A DNA stretch of 64,000 nt from JAFEBO01 sp036392375 (GCA_036392375.1 DASVYC010000064.1:1-64000); one strand, 5' to 3'. Counted from the stretch's first letter, positions 51,227 through 60,109 are shown. Translations and numbers: made by a program. Notes: generated from the sequence alone by a model not told the origin.

Positions 51227-52414
51227 TTAGAAATGATCCGTCATCCAAGGCGTTCCCTGCCCGAACGCCGCGGCGAGCAGGTCCATGCCCGCCTCGTCGC
51301 CCTCGCACATTCCCAAAAGCGCCGCCTGCCGAGGCGTGTACAGGCCGCTGTACATCGCGGCGAATCCTTTGATGTCGCACGCGACACGTCCGCCGCCGGT
51401 GGCCCCGCGGCAGACGCTGGCGCGGCCGTGCTCGATGTGCACGGCCCACTGCCCGGCGTTGGCGGCGACCACGTCGTCGCGGATCTCAAGCGTCACCCCG
51501 CCGCGGACCGCGCTCGAGTAGCCGCGGTCCTCGATCGCCTTGGCGACGTTGATCACACGGAGCATCCAGTAGTCTTTGAACTTCACCTCGTATCGCTGCT
51601 GCGGCAGCAGGGTGACCAGCGGGTGCATCGGGCCGCCGCCGAGCGTCACGCTGTTGGCCATGGGCTCAAAGTCCGCGAGCAACCCGATGAGCGCGCGGGC
51701 CGCGTCGGCGTCCGCGAAGGCGATGTCGCTGAGCGTGAGCTCCTGCCGCCCGCTCGAGGCGTCACGCGATTGGCTCAGATACAGATACCCGGTCAACGCG
51801 CCGGCGTCGTCCAAGACGCCGAAGCCCTGGTATTCCGCGTCCCACATCTTCCGGATGCGCTTCCACCCGTACGGCGCTCGCTCCAGGGCACCGGCCCAGT
51901 TCGCCGCGAACGCGCGGTACACGGCCTCGACGCGGGGGTGATCTGCGTCGCTGATCGCGATCACGCGCCGTGCCTTGCCGATGCCGACCAGTCGAGCGAC
52001 CGGGATCTTGGTGAGGAACCGGTGCCCGGCCTGCTCGTACCCGCTCTGGCGGTAGAGCGCTTGAGTGGAGGCGTAGAGCCCGCCGAGAGGCACGCCCTCG
52101 TCGAAGGCCTCGCGGACGATCATCTCCATCATCCGCCTCGCATATCCGCGGCCACGCATCTCCGGCGCGGTGCCGACGCCCGCGATGCCCATCAGCTTCA
52201 CGCACCGCCCGCCGAAGTACTGCCCCATGTCCACACGGCGCAGCATGGCCGGGATCGCGGCCCCGTCGCGCAGCACGCGGAGGTGCTCCAACCCGTGCTC
52301 GGTGAGCCACTTGGTCACGCCCTCGGTCGTGCCGGCGAAGGCCAGGGTGATGATGCGCACCAGAGTCGGGATGTCCGCATCGGTGGGTCGCGTGAGCTGC
52401 AGCGTCTCGGCCAT
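51227..52414 (-). CDS. Eis-like GNAT N-acetyltransferase with sterol-carrier-type C-terminus
   Basis: A 395-residue enzyme with an N-terminal acetyltransferase domain (IAGVGTAPEMRGRGYARRMM is the acetyl-CoA loop; LGGLYASTQALYRQSGYEQA follows), a second GNAT-like middle part, and a C-terminal SCP2-like domain (EIRDDVVAANAGQWAVHI). This arrangement matches the Eis family that acetylates aminoglycosides and other amines in some bacteria; the substrate here is unknown. Start at 52414 follows GGAGG. No signal peptide. Confidence 0.85.
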   Translation of the reverse strand: MAETLQLTRPTDADIPTLVRIITLAFAGTTEGVTKWLTEHGLEHLRVLRDGAAIPAMLRRVDMGQYFGGRCVKLMGIAGVGTAPEMRGRGYARRMMEMIVREAFDEGVPLGGLYASTQALYRQSGYEQAGHRFLTKIPVARLVGIGKARRVIAISDADHPRVEAVYRAFAANWAGALERAPYGWKRIRKMWDAEYQGFGVLDDAGALTGYLYLSQSRDASSGRQELTLSDIAFADADAARALIGLLADFEPMANSVTLGGGPMHPLVTLLPQQRYEVKFKDYWMLRVINVAKAIEDRGYSSAVRGGVTLEIRDDVVAANAGQWAVHIEHGRASVCRGATGGGRVACDIKGFAAMYSGLYTPRQAALLGMCEGDEAGMDLLAAAFGQGTPWMTDHF

Positions 52415-52490
52415 GGTCATCCTCCGGTGGATCGCGCCACAGAACGCGGAGCGGTCCCGCTGTCCACGCCATCCCGAGGCGCGGGTCGTG

Positions 52491-52952
52491 TCAGGGCGTC
52501 TTGTAGGTTTCCCGATCCAGTATCTCCATGTACCGGGTCGGGTCGGGCATCGGTGCAAAGCCGAACTGCTGATACAACCCGTGCGCATCCCGCGTTTTGA
52601 GCGCGAAACACCGCACGCCACGGATCGCCGGCTCGGCCACGATCGCCCGCATCAGCAGCTTGCCCAGCCCGGCACCCCGGTGCGCCTCCAGCACGAACAC
52701 GTCGCACAGGTACGCGAAGCTGGCCTGATCTGTCACCACCCGCGCGAAACCCACTTGGGACCAGCCGCCTTCCGGGCCGCGTTGCTTGTGCGCGGTGTCG
52801 TACACCCCCCAGCACAGCGAGTGGGCGATCGCACGCTCGACCCGGGCGCGGGCGATGCCGGGCGACCAGTAGCAGGTCGATAAAAATCCGTAGATCACGT
52901 CCACGTCCAGCCGTGCCTTGTCCGACGAAACGATGTAGCGAGCGCTGTCCAT
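52491..52952 (-). CDS. GNAT-family N-acetyltransferase
   Basis: A 153-residue single-domain acetyltransferase. Seen: YWSPGIARARVERAIAHSL, VGFARVVTDQASFAYLCDVF, the acetyl-CoA loop HRGAGLGKLLMRA, and ALKTRDAHGLYQQFGFAPM. Similar to small GNAT enzymes that act on amines or proteins. It lies 76 bp upstream of the Eis-like gene on the same strand, so the two may form an operon. Start at 52952 gives MDSARYIVSSDKARLD, normal for the family. Confidence 0.88.
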   Translation of the reverse strand: MDSARYIVSSDKARLDVDVIYGFLSTCYWSPGIARARVERAIAHSLCWGVYDTAHKQRGPEGGWSQVGFARVVTDQASFAYLCDVFVLEAHRGAGLGKLLMRAIVAEPAIRGVRCFALKTRDAHGLYQQFGFAPMPDPTRYMEILDRETYKTP

Positions 52953-53031
52953 CGAACATGCTACGGCCACGCTGTCGGCTGCTATACATAATCCGCTGCA
53001 CTTCGCTCCGTTGCGGATATGCTGTTCCGCG

Positions 53032-54324
53032 ATGAGCCTCCTCATCCGTCGCTGCCGCGCCCTCACGCTCGAACCGCCCCCCGGGCACTCCGGCCCTCGC
53101 ACCGGCGGATCGTTGCGCACACTCACCATCCAGGACAACGTCGACGTAGTGGTCCGCGCCGGCAAGGTCGAGTCCTTCGGCGAGTCGCTCACCATCCCGC
53201 CGGGTTGCCAGGTCATCGACGCCCACGGCGACCTGCTGATGCCCGGCTTTGTGGACTGCCACACCCATCTCTGCTGGGCCGGCGATCGTCTCGGCGAATG
53301 GGCTCGGCAGCTCGACGGGGTGCCCTACCTCGACATCCTCCGCTCCGGCGGCGGCATCATGTCCACCGTCCGCGCCGTCCGCGAGACGCCGCTGCAGATC
53401 CTCACCGATCTCGTGCGCCGTCGACTCGACACCATTCTCCGCCACGGAACCACCACCGTCGAGATCAAGTCCGGCTACGGCCTCGCGACCGACGCCGAGA
53501 TCAAGATGCTCCGGGCCATCCGCGACGCAGCCGTCACCTGGCCCGGCACCGTCGTCCTGACGGCGCTGCTCGGGCACGCCATCGACCCCAACCTCGGCGC
53601 CGCCGCGTTCGTCGACCGCACCATCCGCGAGACGCTCCCCGCGGTGCACGCCGAGTTCCCCGGCATCGCCATCGATCTCTTCTGCGAGGAGGGCGCGTGG
53701 TCGCTCGCCGACGCGGTCCGCCTGCTCGAGGCGGCTCGCGAGCTCGGTCATCCCGTGCGAGCGCACGCCGACCAGTTCACCAGCAAGGGACTCGTTCCCG
53801 AGGCCGTACGCCTCGGCGCCCGCAGCGTCGATCATCTCGAACGCACCACTCCCCGCGATCTCGAACTGCTCGCCGGTTCGCAGACCTTCGGGGTCGGCCT
53901 GCCCATCACGTCGCTCAGCACCACGATGGTGGCCCACCGCCACACCGACGCCGGGCCCGCATTCACCGGGGCCACGCCGCCGATCCAGTTCGCCAACCTG
54001 CGCTCCCTCGTGGATCTCGGCGGTCGCGTCTGCATCGCCACCAACGCCAACCCCGGTTCCTCGCCCTCGTACTCCATGCCAATGGCCATCGCGCTCGCCA
54101 CCCGATTCTGCGGCCTCACGCCCGAAGAGGCGATCTCCGCGGCGACCATCAACCCGGCGCTGCTCCTGGGCTTCAAGGATCGCGGCGTCATCGCCCCGGG
54201 AAAACGCGCCGACCTCATCCTGCTCCGGCACACCGACCCACGCGAACTCGCGTACGAGCTCGGCGGCGACCCGGTCCGCGGCGTGATCGTCAACGGGCAG
54301 GTGGCCCGTTACTACGCGACCTAA
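53032..54324 (+). CDS. hutI: imidazolonepropionase
   Basis: Third step of histidine degradation, hydrolysing 4-imidazolone-5-propanoate. 430 residues of the amidohydrolase superfamily. Seen: metal ligands DCHTHLCW (75-82), VEIKSGYGL, AHADQF, the distinctive NANPGSSPSYSMP substrate loop, and IAPGKRADL near the end. The other hut genes are not in the window. The start follows an 80-bp gap from the divergent acetyltransferase gene. It ends 17 bp before a convergent gene. Confidence 0.93.
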   Translation: MSLLIRRCRALTLEPPPGHSGPRTGGSLRTLTIQDNVDVVVRAGKVESFGESLTIPPGCQVIDAHGDLLMPGFVDCHTHLCWAGDRLGEWARQLDGVPYLDILRSGGGIMSTVRAVRETPLQILTDLVRRRLDTILRHGTTTVEIKSGYGLATDAEIKMLRAIRDAAVTWPGTVVLTALLGHAIDPNLGAAAFVDRTIRETLPAVHAEFPGIAIDLFCEEGAWSLADAVRLLEAARELGHPVRAHADQFTSKGLVPEAVRLGARSVDHLERTTPRDLELLAGSQTFGVGLPITSLSTTMVAHRHTDAGPAFTGATPPIQFANLRSLVDLGGRVCIATNANPGSSPSYSMPMAIALATRFCGLTPEEAISAATINPALLLGFKDRGVIAPGKRADLILLRHTDPRELAYELGGDPVRGVIVNGQVARYYAT

Positions 54325-54341
54325 ACAACCCACGCGGTCGC

Positions 54342-55046
54342 TCAGTCCAGATCCTCGTCCTCGAATCCGGTCTCTTCGACCTTGATCTCGGTCCCGATCA
54401 GCGGCAGGCGCACCACGCCCTGCCGCGCGTCGTAGCCGCGCCACACCATCACGCCCCAGCCGATCGCGAACAGCAGCAGCAGCATCCCCGCGACGGGACG
54501 GCTGGAACGGATCGCGTCAGAAGCGTCGGCGTGCTTCTTGCCGTCGACCATCGAGAGGGCGATGAACTCGCGATGGCGGAGCGTGTGCAGCACGATCCCG
54601 ACGAGGTGCACGCCGATGAGCCCGAGCAGCACATACGCCAGGATCTCGTGGAAGTCCTTGACCTGCTTGTTCCCCTGACCGAGCTGGTACCCGCTGAGCA
54701 CCGACACCAGGGGCACGATCAACATCAGGAACACGAAGTACGCCGATCCCGGGTTGTGCCCCGCATGACGCGTCTCGCGCCAACGCAGCGCATCAAAGAC
54801 GTACTTCGCCACCGCCTTGGGGCTGAAAGCAAACGACCAGAATCGGGCGTGCCGCGTGCCCACCAGGCCCCAGACGATCCGCAGCACGATCAGCGGCACC
54901 GCGATCAACGCCAGCACGCTGTGATACGCAAACCACGGGCTCGAGTCCTTCACGAGCAGGGAGATCGCCAGGGCACCGGCGATCAGCCCCGTCAGCATCC
55001 AGTGGAAAAGGCGGACGGGAAGATCCCAGATGAGGACGCGTGGCAT
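54342..55046 (-). CDS. cytochrome b561-type membrane protein
   Basis: A 234-residue protein with four or five membrane helices of the cytochrome b561/b-type: IWDLPVRLFHWMLTG (first heme-helix His), WFAYHSVLALIAVPLIVLRI (with the second His), a KDFHEILAYVLLGLIGVHLV helix with two His, and a C-terminal helix and acidic tail (FEDEDLD). Probably a di-heme electron-transfer subunit; partners such as a c-type cytochrome or a catalytic subunit are not in view. ATG at 55046 opens with MPRVLIWDLPVRLFHW, typical. Confidence 0.85.
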   Translation of the reverse strand: MPRVLIWDLPVRLFHWMLTGLIAGALAISLLVKDSSPWFAYHSVLALIAVPLIVLRIVWGLVGTRHARFWSFAFSPKAVAKYVFDALRWRETRHAGHNPGSAYFVFLMLIVPLVSVLSGYQLGQGNKQVKDFHEILAYVLLGLIGVHLVGIVLHTLRHREFIALSMVDGKKHADASDAIRSSRPVAGMLLLLFAIGWGVMVWRGYDARQGVVRLPLIGTEIKVEETGFEDEDLD

Positions 55047-55135
55047 ACTCGATTGTTCGCCCGCACCGGCGCGAGGCCAAGCACGGCGGGAGGCGTCAAG
55101 CCGAACCGACGCAGCACGACCTGCGAACCCGATGC

Positions 55136-56089
55136 TCACCGACCCAGTTCTTCCTCCCACTCTTCGATCGTCCGAGGCCAGTCGTCCTTGAGCAGCCGCG
55201 ACAGCGAGCGATCGGCGAGCACTTTCCCGCCGGTCTGGCAGGTGGCACAGTAGTTCGTTTCGTTCTCGGCGTGCACGATCCGCTGCACGGGCGAGCCGCA
55301 CACCGGGCACGGACGCCCGTACCTCCCGTGGACGCTGAAGTCTGGTCGGAACGCGGTGATCTCGCCCACACCCGGAAACCGCCCGCCGAACTCGCGCTCC
55401 AGTCGCTCGCACCACATGGCCAGAACAACGCGCGCCGATTCGTGCAGTCGCGACACCTCCGCCGCATCGAGCGCCGAGGTGAGCCGCACGGGGCTGAGCG
55501 TGGCGTGGTGCAGGATCTCATCGGAGTACGCGTTGCCGATGCCGCTGAACGCGCGGGGGTCGGTCAGGCGGCGCTTGAGCGTGCGGTTCTCCCCTCGGAG
55601 CACACGCTCGAACGCGTCCCGCGAGCACGTCAGCGGCTCGATCCCGCCGGGGTCCAAGGCCGCAAGCCCGGATCTTCCTCGCACCACATGCAGGGACGCA
55701 CGCTTCTTGGGGCTCGCCTCGGTGAACACCAGGGTTGCACGACCGCTGGCGGAAGCAGATCCTTCCAAGCCAGCCGCATGCTTCTCCGGTTCAAAGACAA
55801 ACGCCGCCAGGTCCAACTTGCCTCGCGCCGCGACATCGCCTTCTTTCCACAACAGCCGTCCGGCGATCATGAGGTGCAGCACCAGGAAGAGGTCGCTATC
55901 CAGCCAGATCACGATCCGCTTGCCCAGCCGCTCCACGGATCGCACGCGCTTGCCCTCTGCCTCCTCCAGAGGAGGATCGAAGGTGCGGAGCAGAAACGGG
56001 CTCTTGACGCGTGCCGCACGCAGCACCGCGCCCGAGGCACGTTTCCGCAACGCGCCGCACAGAAGCTCGATGTCTGGGAGTTCGGGCAT
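55136..56089 (-). CDS. Fpg/Nei-family DNA glycosylase
   Basis: Removes oxidised bases and cuts abasic sites. 317 residues. Starts MPELPDIELLCGAL with the catalytic Pro2 and Glu3; a lysine (GKRIVIWLD) matches the active-site Lys; the H2TH region contains ENRTLKRRLTDPRAFSGIGN; the C-terminal zinc finger is CPVCGSPVQRI...CATC. Whether it is Fpg (MutM) or Nei is not clear from sequence: longer than E. coli MutM (269) with an insertion after GRLLW. The start at 56089 is set by the MPELP motif. Confidence 0.9.
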   Translation of the reverse strand: MPELPDIELLCGALRKRASGAVLRAARVKSPFLLRTFDPPLEEAEGKRVRSVERLGKRIVIWLDSDLFLVLHLMIAGRLLWKEGDVAARGKLDLAAFVFEPEKHAAGLEGSASASGRATLVFTEASPKKRASLHVVRGRSGLAALDPGGIEPLTCSRDAFERVLRGENRTLKRRLTDPRAFSGIGNAYSDEILHHATLSPVRLTSALDAAEVSRLHESARVVLAMWCERLEREFGGRFPGVGEITAFRPDFSVHGRYGRPCPVCGSPVQRIVHAENETNYCATCQTGGKVLADRSLSRLLKDDWPRTIEEWEEELGR

Positions 56090-56209
56090 GCGCGATTCCG
56101 TCACTGATTTCCGAAATCCTGAATCGCCGGTGCGGACCGTCGGAAAGCCTGTGATCCCGAGCCGATCGCGTCGGTGTTCGGCACGATCGGTTCGGCAAGG
56201 AGTCTCACG

Positions 56210-56443
56210 ATGAAGAACCGCCGATTCTTGTCACGCTCCCTGACCGTTCTCGCGGCCGGTGCCGTGGCGCTGATGGGAGCCGCGGCCCTCGCCGCCAAGG
56301 TGCCCGAGCCGCCGCACTGCCCGGACGTCTACGCCCCCGTTCTTTGTTCCAACGGGTTCGTGTACGCCAACGGCTGTTACGCGTCGCTGAGCGGGCAGAC
56401 GGATTGCGTGCCGTACAACGAGGAGCCCGGCTCGGAGTCCTGA
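56210..56443 (+). CDS. Kazal-like secreted miniprotein, paralogue 1
   Basis: A 77-residue exported protein. Signal peptide ends AALMGAAALAA-type; the mature ~35-residue core has four cysteines spaced C-x8-C-x9-C-x9-C with CPDVYAPVLC, NGFVYANGCYA and CVPY. This is the central part of a Kazal protease-inhibitor fold (YxPVCGxDGxxYxNxC), lacking the outer pair of cysteines and the CG turn, so it would have two disulfides. AAGGAG at 56198 supports the start. First of four tandem paralogues; its target is unknown and inhibition is inferred. Confidence 0.7.
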   Translation: MKNRRFLSRSLTVLAAGAVALMGAAALAAKVPEPPHCPDVYAPVLCSNGFVYANGCYASLSGQTDCVPYNEEPGSES

Positions 56444-56743
56444 TCGCACGATCTCCGCGTCCCCGCTCACGCGGCGGCGCGGATTTCCCAGTCCCGGTCG
56501 ACCGACGCGATTCCTTCTGCACACGCCGACCCGGAATTTGTACATTACTGCTCATTTCCAACAAGCATTGCGTAATCGACATCCTTTTTCGCGCACAGCC
56601 CTTGTAAACACGGGTGCAATTGATACCGTGGCGACACCGCGGCGTTCTTCCGCGTGCGTTCTCTGCGACATCCCGACGGTCCCATGGCTCGACGCCGCCG
56701 ATGGTCGGCGGCTTCTTGTGGTCCTCATTGAGGAGTCCTGCAG

Positions 56744-56980
56744 ATGCGAAGCAATCACAAGGCCCTGTCCCTGCTTGCGCTCGTCGCCGCCGCCGGCGTG
56801 ACGGTCCTCGCGACCGACACGCTCGCCGGTCGTTTGCCCGTGCCGCCGCCGAACCCACCCATCTGCCCCGACGTGTACGCGCCGGTCATCTGCGCCAACG
56901 GCGTGGTCTACCCCAATTACTGCTACGCGATCGCGTCCGGACAGAGCAACTGCGTCCCCTACGGCGACAGCCCGATCTAA
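56744..56980 (+). CDS. Kazal-like secreted miniprotein, paralogue 2
   Basis: A 78-residue exported protein: signal LLALVAAAGVTVLATDTLAG, then a proline-rich linker (LPVPPPNPPI) and the core CPDVYAPVIC, NGVVYPNYCYA, QSNCVPY with the same C-x8-C-x9-C-x9-C spacing. Ribosome site GAGGAG at 56729-56734. It is followed by a strong terminator (57052) and separated from its neighbours by 300 and 245 bp, so each copy may be transcribed alone. The GAC/ATC C-terminal ending differs from paralogue 1. Confidence 0.7.
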   Translation: MRSNHKALSLLALVAAAGVTVLATDTLAGRLPVPPPNPPICPDVYAPVICANGVVYPNYCYAIASGQSNCVPYGDSPI

Positions 56981-57051
56981 CCCCGCCTTCGACGCGGCCA
57001 CGCGGAAAGCCCGCGCTCGCGTCGCAAGCTTCGATTCGACAAGACCTTCCA

Positions 57052-57083
57052 GCACGAACGCGGCCGCGCGTTCGTGCTTTTTT
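57052..57083 (+). terminator. Rho-independent terminator after paralogue 2
   Basis: 11-bp perfect stem GCACGAACGCG / CGCGTTCGTGC with a 4-base loop and six T residues (57078-57083). Confidence 0.9.
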
Positions 57084-57225
57084 CTTCCTCGGGTGTTCAC
57101 CGGGTACGGTGCCCGGAATCTGGATTGTCCCGCATCATCGACCTGCCCAAGCGTTGCCACCTGTGGTAGTCTGCGGCTTCCGGCCGTTGGCCGCGTTGGC
57201 TCGCGGTCGGTGCAAGGAGCATCCC

Positions 57226-57453
57226 ATGCAGAACTCGAAGAAGGCGCAGCTCACTTGTGTTTGTCTCGCGGCCCTCGCCGTCGTCGCAACCGCGACCTCG
57301 GCCCTCGCCGCCCGTCCGCCCAAGAACCCGCCCGCGTGCCCTGACGTCTATGCGCCCGTCATCTGCGCCGACGGCAACATCTACTCCAACGGCTGCTACG
57401 CGAGCATCGCGGGCCAGACCAACTGCGTCCCGTGGGGCGGCGACGAGTCGTAA
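57226..57453 (+). CDS. Kazal-like secreted miniprotein, paralogue 3
   Basis: A 75-residue exported protein: signal LTCVCLAALAVVATATSALA, linker ARPPKNPPA, and core CPDVYAPVIC, DGNIYSNGCYA, QTNCVPW. The four cysteines keep the common spacing. AAGGAG at 57214 supports the ATG at 57226. The signal peptide ending ATATSALA is nearly identical to that of paralogue 4, pointing to a recent duplication of these two. Confidence 0.7.
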   Translation: MQNSKKAQLTCVCLAALAVVATATSALAARPPKNPPACPDVYAPVICADGNIYSNGCYASIAGQTNCVPWGGDES

Positions 57454-57637
57454 TCACGCGCCATCAGACATCGCGGCCGCGGAAACGCCGCCGCGTTGAT
57501 TCCCAGCACGTCGTGCCATGCCTCTCCGCTTTGCGCGATCCGCGGCGGACGACGTTGTAGTTCTCACACGCGCGTACCCACGGCTCGATCCGACCTCGCA
57601 CCCAATGCGAAGTTTGCACCGATGTTTCCGCAAACTG

Positions 57638-57665
57638 TTGCACAAAGTGCAAGCTCTGATAATCT
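57638..57665 (+). promoter_or_regulatory. palindrome and possible promoter before paralogue 4
   Basis: TTGCAC-AAA-GTGCAA (57638-57652) is a perfect palindrome that doubles as a -35 candidate (TTGCAC); a -10-like TAATCT follows after 16 bp (57660-57665), GATAAT overlapping it. It looks like an operator-promoter overlap about 60 bp before the ATG. No equal palindrome was seen before the other three paralogues. Confidence 0.35.
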
Positions 57666-57723
57666 GATCTCCGGTGACACGCGGAGCCGCGTGGGTGTTC
57701 GCGTGGACCTGAGGAGCACAGTC

Positions 57724-57960
57724 ATGAAGAACGGAAAGAAACTGTCGGCCGCCTGTCTCGTGGTTGGTGTCGTCGCCGTCGTCGCCACCGCGACTTCGGC
57801 TCTCGCGGCGAAGCCGATCGGCGGCCTCTGCGGCCCGCGTTACTGCCTCGACGTGTGGCGTCCCGTGATCTGCCCCAACGGCCAGGTCTACAGCAACGAC
57901 TGCTACGCCGCCCGCGCGTGCCAGACCAACTGCGTGCCCTACGGCGGAAGCGCGAGCTAA
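57724..57960 (+). CDS. Kazal-like secreted miniprotein, paralogue 4 (extra cysteines)
   Basis: A 78-residue exported protein: signal CLVVGVVAVVATATSALA, then GGLCGPRYCLDVWRPVIC, NGQVYSNDCYA and CQTNCVPY. Besides the four shared cysteines it has two more (in GLCGPRYC and ARACQT), which would give a third disulfide and a fuller Kazal pattern. GAGGAG at 57712 supports the start. It is followed by a terminator at 57985. Confidence 0.7.
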   Translation: MKNGKKLSAACLVVGVVAVVATATSALAAKPIGGLCGPRYCLDVWRPVICPNGQVYSNDCYAARACQTNCVPYGGSAS

Positions 57961-57984
57961 AGCCGAACATCAGTCGATTGAACA

Positions 57985-58015
57985 AAGCCGCTGTTCGCAG
58001 CGGCTTCTTTGTTTT
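57985..58015 (+). terminator. Rho-independent terminator after paralogue 4
   Basis: 9-bp stem AAGCCGCTG / CAGCGGCTT with a TTCG tetraloop, followed by a T-rich tract (TCTTTGTTTTT). Confidence 0.9.
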
Positions 58016-58041
58016 TGGGAACTCCCCGGTAAACTGGGCGC

Positions 58042-58773
58042 ATGCGATTCACTCCCATCGTTGTTCTCGGGCTTACCGCCCCCGCGTTCGCGAACACCGT
58101 CACGTTCTACTCGTCGCGTGCCGCGTGGGAAGCCGTAACCATCGACCGCGTTGTTCTGGCCACCTTCAGCGAACCGGTCTGGCCGGTCAACCAGGTGCTG
58201 ACGGGCGACTGGACCCTCAACGGCGTGACCTATCGGGGCAAGGGGGGTACCCCGCAGCCCAACATCTATGTCATCAATCCGTCGCCCCTCAACGGACCAG
58301 CCCTGACCGCCAACGGCGACGAGGACATCGACATCATCCTCGCCAATCCGGTGCGGAGCTTCGGATTCGATGTTCAAGTGAATCAATTCGGATCGGTGTT
58401 CGTGCGTGCGTTCGACGCATCGGACCGCGAGATGGGCTTCCTGGAGCTGCCGGCGAGCACGAGCGGGTTCTTCGGCATCACCGCCGTCGGCGGCGTCTCC
58501 CGCGTCAACTTCAAGTCGGTGAACGGCGCGATCGCCAACAGCCTGCTTGACGACGTCACCGGTGCGAGTGTCGTCTGCCCCGCTGATCTCAACGCCGACA
58601 ACCTTGTTGACGACGCGGACTTCTCCATCTTTGTTGTGTCGTACAACTCGCTGCTCTGCAACGACCCGCTGGTCGCCCCCGGTTGCCCGGGTGATCTGGA
58701 CCTCGATGGTCTGACCAACGACGCCGATTTCTCCCTCTTCGCTCGGGCGTACGACGAACTTCTTTGCCCGTGA
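58042..58773 (+). CDS. secreted dockerin-tailed protein, paralogue of the gene at 60373
   Basis: A 243-residue secreted protein. Short signal peptide (MRFTPIVVLGLTAPAFA), a ~170-residue beta domain with the words PVWPVNQVLTGDWTLNGV, DIDIILANPVRSFGFDV and SLLDDV, then a cysteine-rich double EF-hand tail: VCPADLNADNLVDDADFS and GDLDLDGLTNDADFS, ending LLCP. The tail is the planctomycete GC-type dockerin, with Ca-binding loops. The ligand is unknown. It shares its domain pattern with 60373. Confidence 0.75.
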   Translation: MRFTPIVVLGLTAPAFANTVTFYSSRAAWEAVTIDRVVLATFSEPVWPVNQVLTGDWTLNGVTYRGKGGTPQPNIYVINPSPLNGPALTANGDEDIDIILANPVRSFGFDVQVNQFGSVFVRAFDASDREMGFLELPASTSGFFGITAVGGVSRVNFKSVNGAIANSLLDDVTGASVVCPADLNADNLVDDADFSIFVVSYNSLLCNDPLVAPGCPGDLDLDGLTNDADFSLFARAYDELLCP

Positions 58774-58873
58774 AGCAGTGTTCCGCGGAATTCCGTGCGC
58801 ACTCTGTTTGCGTATCTCGCCTCCTGAGATGGGACGCGGCGCTCTCGTCGCGGCACCGCATCAGGAATTGCTC

Positions 58874-60016
58874 ATGAACACCCGGCTCGATCGTTCTTCC
58901 CTTGGTTTCGGGCTCGCGCTGTGCGGGGGCACACTGGCCGCGGCGGCTAACCCCGCCTGCCTCTCCGACGAGTTCGACAACCCCGCCACGCACACCAACT
59001 GGACCCGCATCGAGCAGGCCGAGTCGTGGCCCAACGACCCGCTGCAGACGTGGAACATCAACACCGCGACGCCGGGCTCGATGACGATGATCCCGCACAC
59101 CGTCACCTGGTACCAGAACTACCGCGGGCCGCTGGTGTTCAAGCCGGTGACGGGGGACTTTGCGATCACCGCGTCGGTGCGTGCCACCGCCCGCGACGGC
59201 GTGTCGGTGCCATCGGCGCAGTTTTCTCTGGCGGGGCTCATGCTGCGCACACCGCGGGCGATCACGCCGGCGACGTGGACGCCCGGTGGCGAGAACTACG
59301 TGTTCCTGTCCACCGGCTACGGCTTTGCCAATCCGGCGCGGTTTCAGTACGAGGTGAAGACGACGATTGACGGCGACTCGCAGCTCATCCTGTCCGATGC
59401 GCCGGGACCGGAGACTGTCTTGCAGCTTGTGAAGATCGGGCCGCATGTGATTTGTCTCCGCCAGCCGCTCGGCGGCCAGTGGGTGGTGCACGCGCGGTAC
59501 CGGCGCGACGACATGCCCGCGACGGTGCAGGCCGGGCTGGTGTCGTACACGGATTGGCAGAAGGTGTCGATCTTCGATCCGTTCCTGCACAACACGAGCA
59601 CGCTCCATCCGCCGTTGGCTTCTGGTGTCGTCGATCCGAACCCGTTTGTGCCGTTCAATCCGGATCTGCGAGCGGAGTTCCGTTACGCGCGGTTCGCCGC
59701 CCCGGTGGTGCCCGCGGCGTTGGTCGGTGCCGATCTCTCGAACCCGGCGGCAGTCTCGGATGCGGAGCTGCTCGCGTTCCTCGGCGGTGCGCTCAACGTC
59801 GTCGGCTCGTGCAGCACCTGCCCCGCGGATCTCAACGGCGACGGATTCGTGGACGATGCCGACTTTGTGCTCTTCGCCAGCGCGTACAACACGCTCGACT
59901 GCGCGGACCCGGCCATGCTTCCCGGCTGCCCGGCGGACCTCAACGTCGACGCGTTCGTGGATGATGCGGACTTTGTGTTGTTCGCGGGGGCGTACAACGA
60001 GTTGTTATGTCCGTGA
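58874..60016 (+). CDS. secreted dockerin-tailed lectin-like protein
   Basis: A 380-residue secreted protein. Signal peptide LGFGLALCGGTLAAAANPAC, then a concanavalin-like beta domain typical of DUF1349/LamG proteins (LSDEFDNPATHTNWTRIEQA, GPLVFKPVTGDFAITASVRA, AGLMLRTPR, LRQPLGGQWVVHARYR), a linker, and two EF-hand loops ending TCPADLNGDGFVDDADF and CPADLNVDAFVDDADF, final LLCP. The domain may bind or cleave a polysaccharide. Start 58874 is preceded by AGGA; the next gene on the strand lies 100 bp after its neighbour. Confidence 0.75.
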   Translation: MNTRLDRSSLGFGLALCGGTLAAAANPACLSDEFDNPATHTNWTRIEQAESWPNDPLQTWNINTATPGSMTMIPHTVTWYQNYRGPLVFKPVTGDFAITASVRATARDGVSVPSAQFSLAGLMLRTPRAITPATWTPGGENYVFLSTGYGFANPARFQYEVKTTIDGDSQLILSDAPGPETVLQLVKIGPHVICLRQPLGGQWVVHARYRRDDMPATVQAGLVSYTDWQKVSIFDPFLHNTSTLHPPLASGVVDPNPFVPFNPDLRAEFRYARFAAPVVPAALVGADLSNPAAVSDAELLAFLGGALNVVGSCSTCPADLNGDGFVDDADFVLFASAYNTLDCADPAMLPGCPADLNVDAFVDDADFVLFAGAYNELLCP

Positions 60017-60028
60017 GGCCCGGGGTGC

Positions 60029-60109
60029 CACTGACCTTGGCTTTGCAAGGTCAGTGCTCTCCGCCACGATCAACGCGAACGCACTGACCTCGCAGAGCCG
60101 AGGTCAGTG
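60029..60109. repeat. pair of related hairpins
   Basis: Two 11-bp perfect stems, CACTGACCTTG/CAAGGTCAGTG (60029-60056) and CACTGACCTCG/CGAGGTCAGTG (60082-60109). The two stems share CACTGACCT, so the whole is also a larger inverted repeat. It lies 12 bp after the stop of the gene at 58874 and may terminate it, although there is no T-run. Confidence 0.75.
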
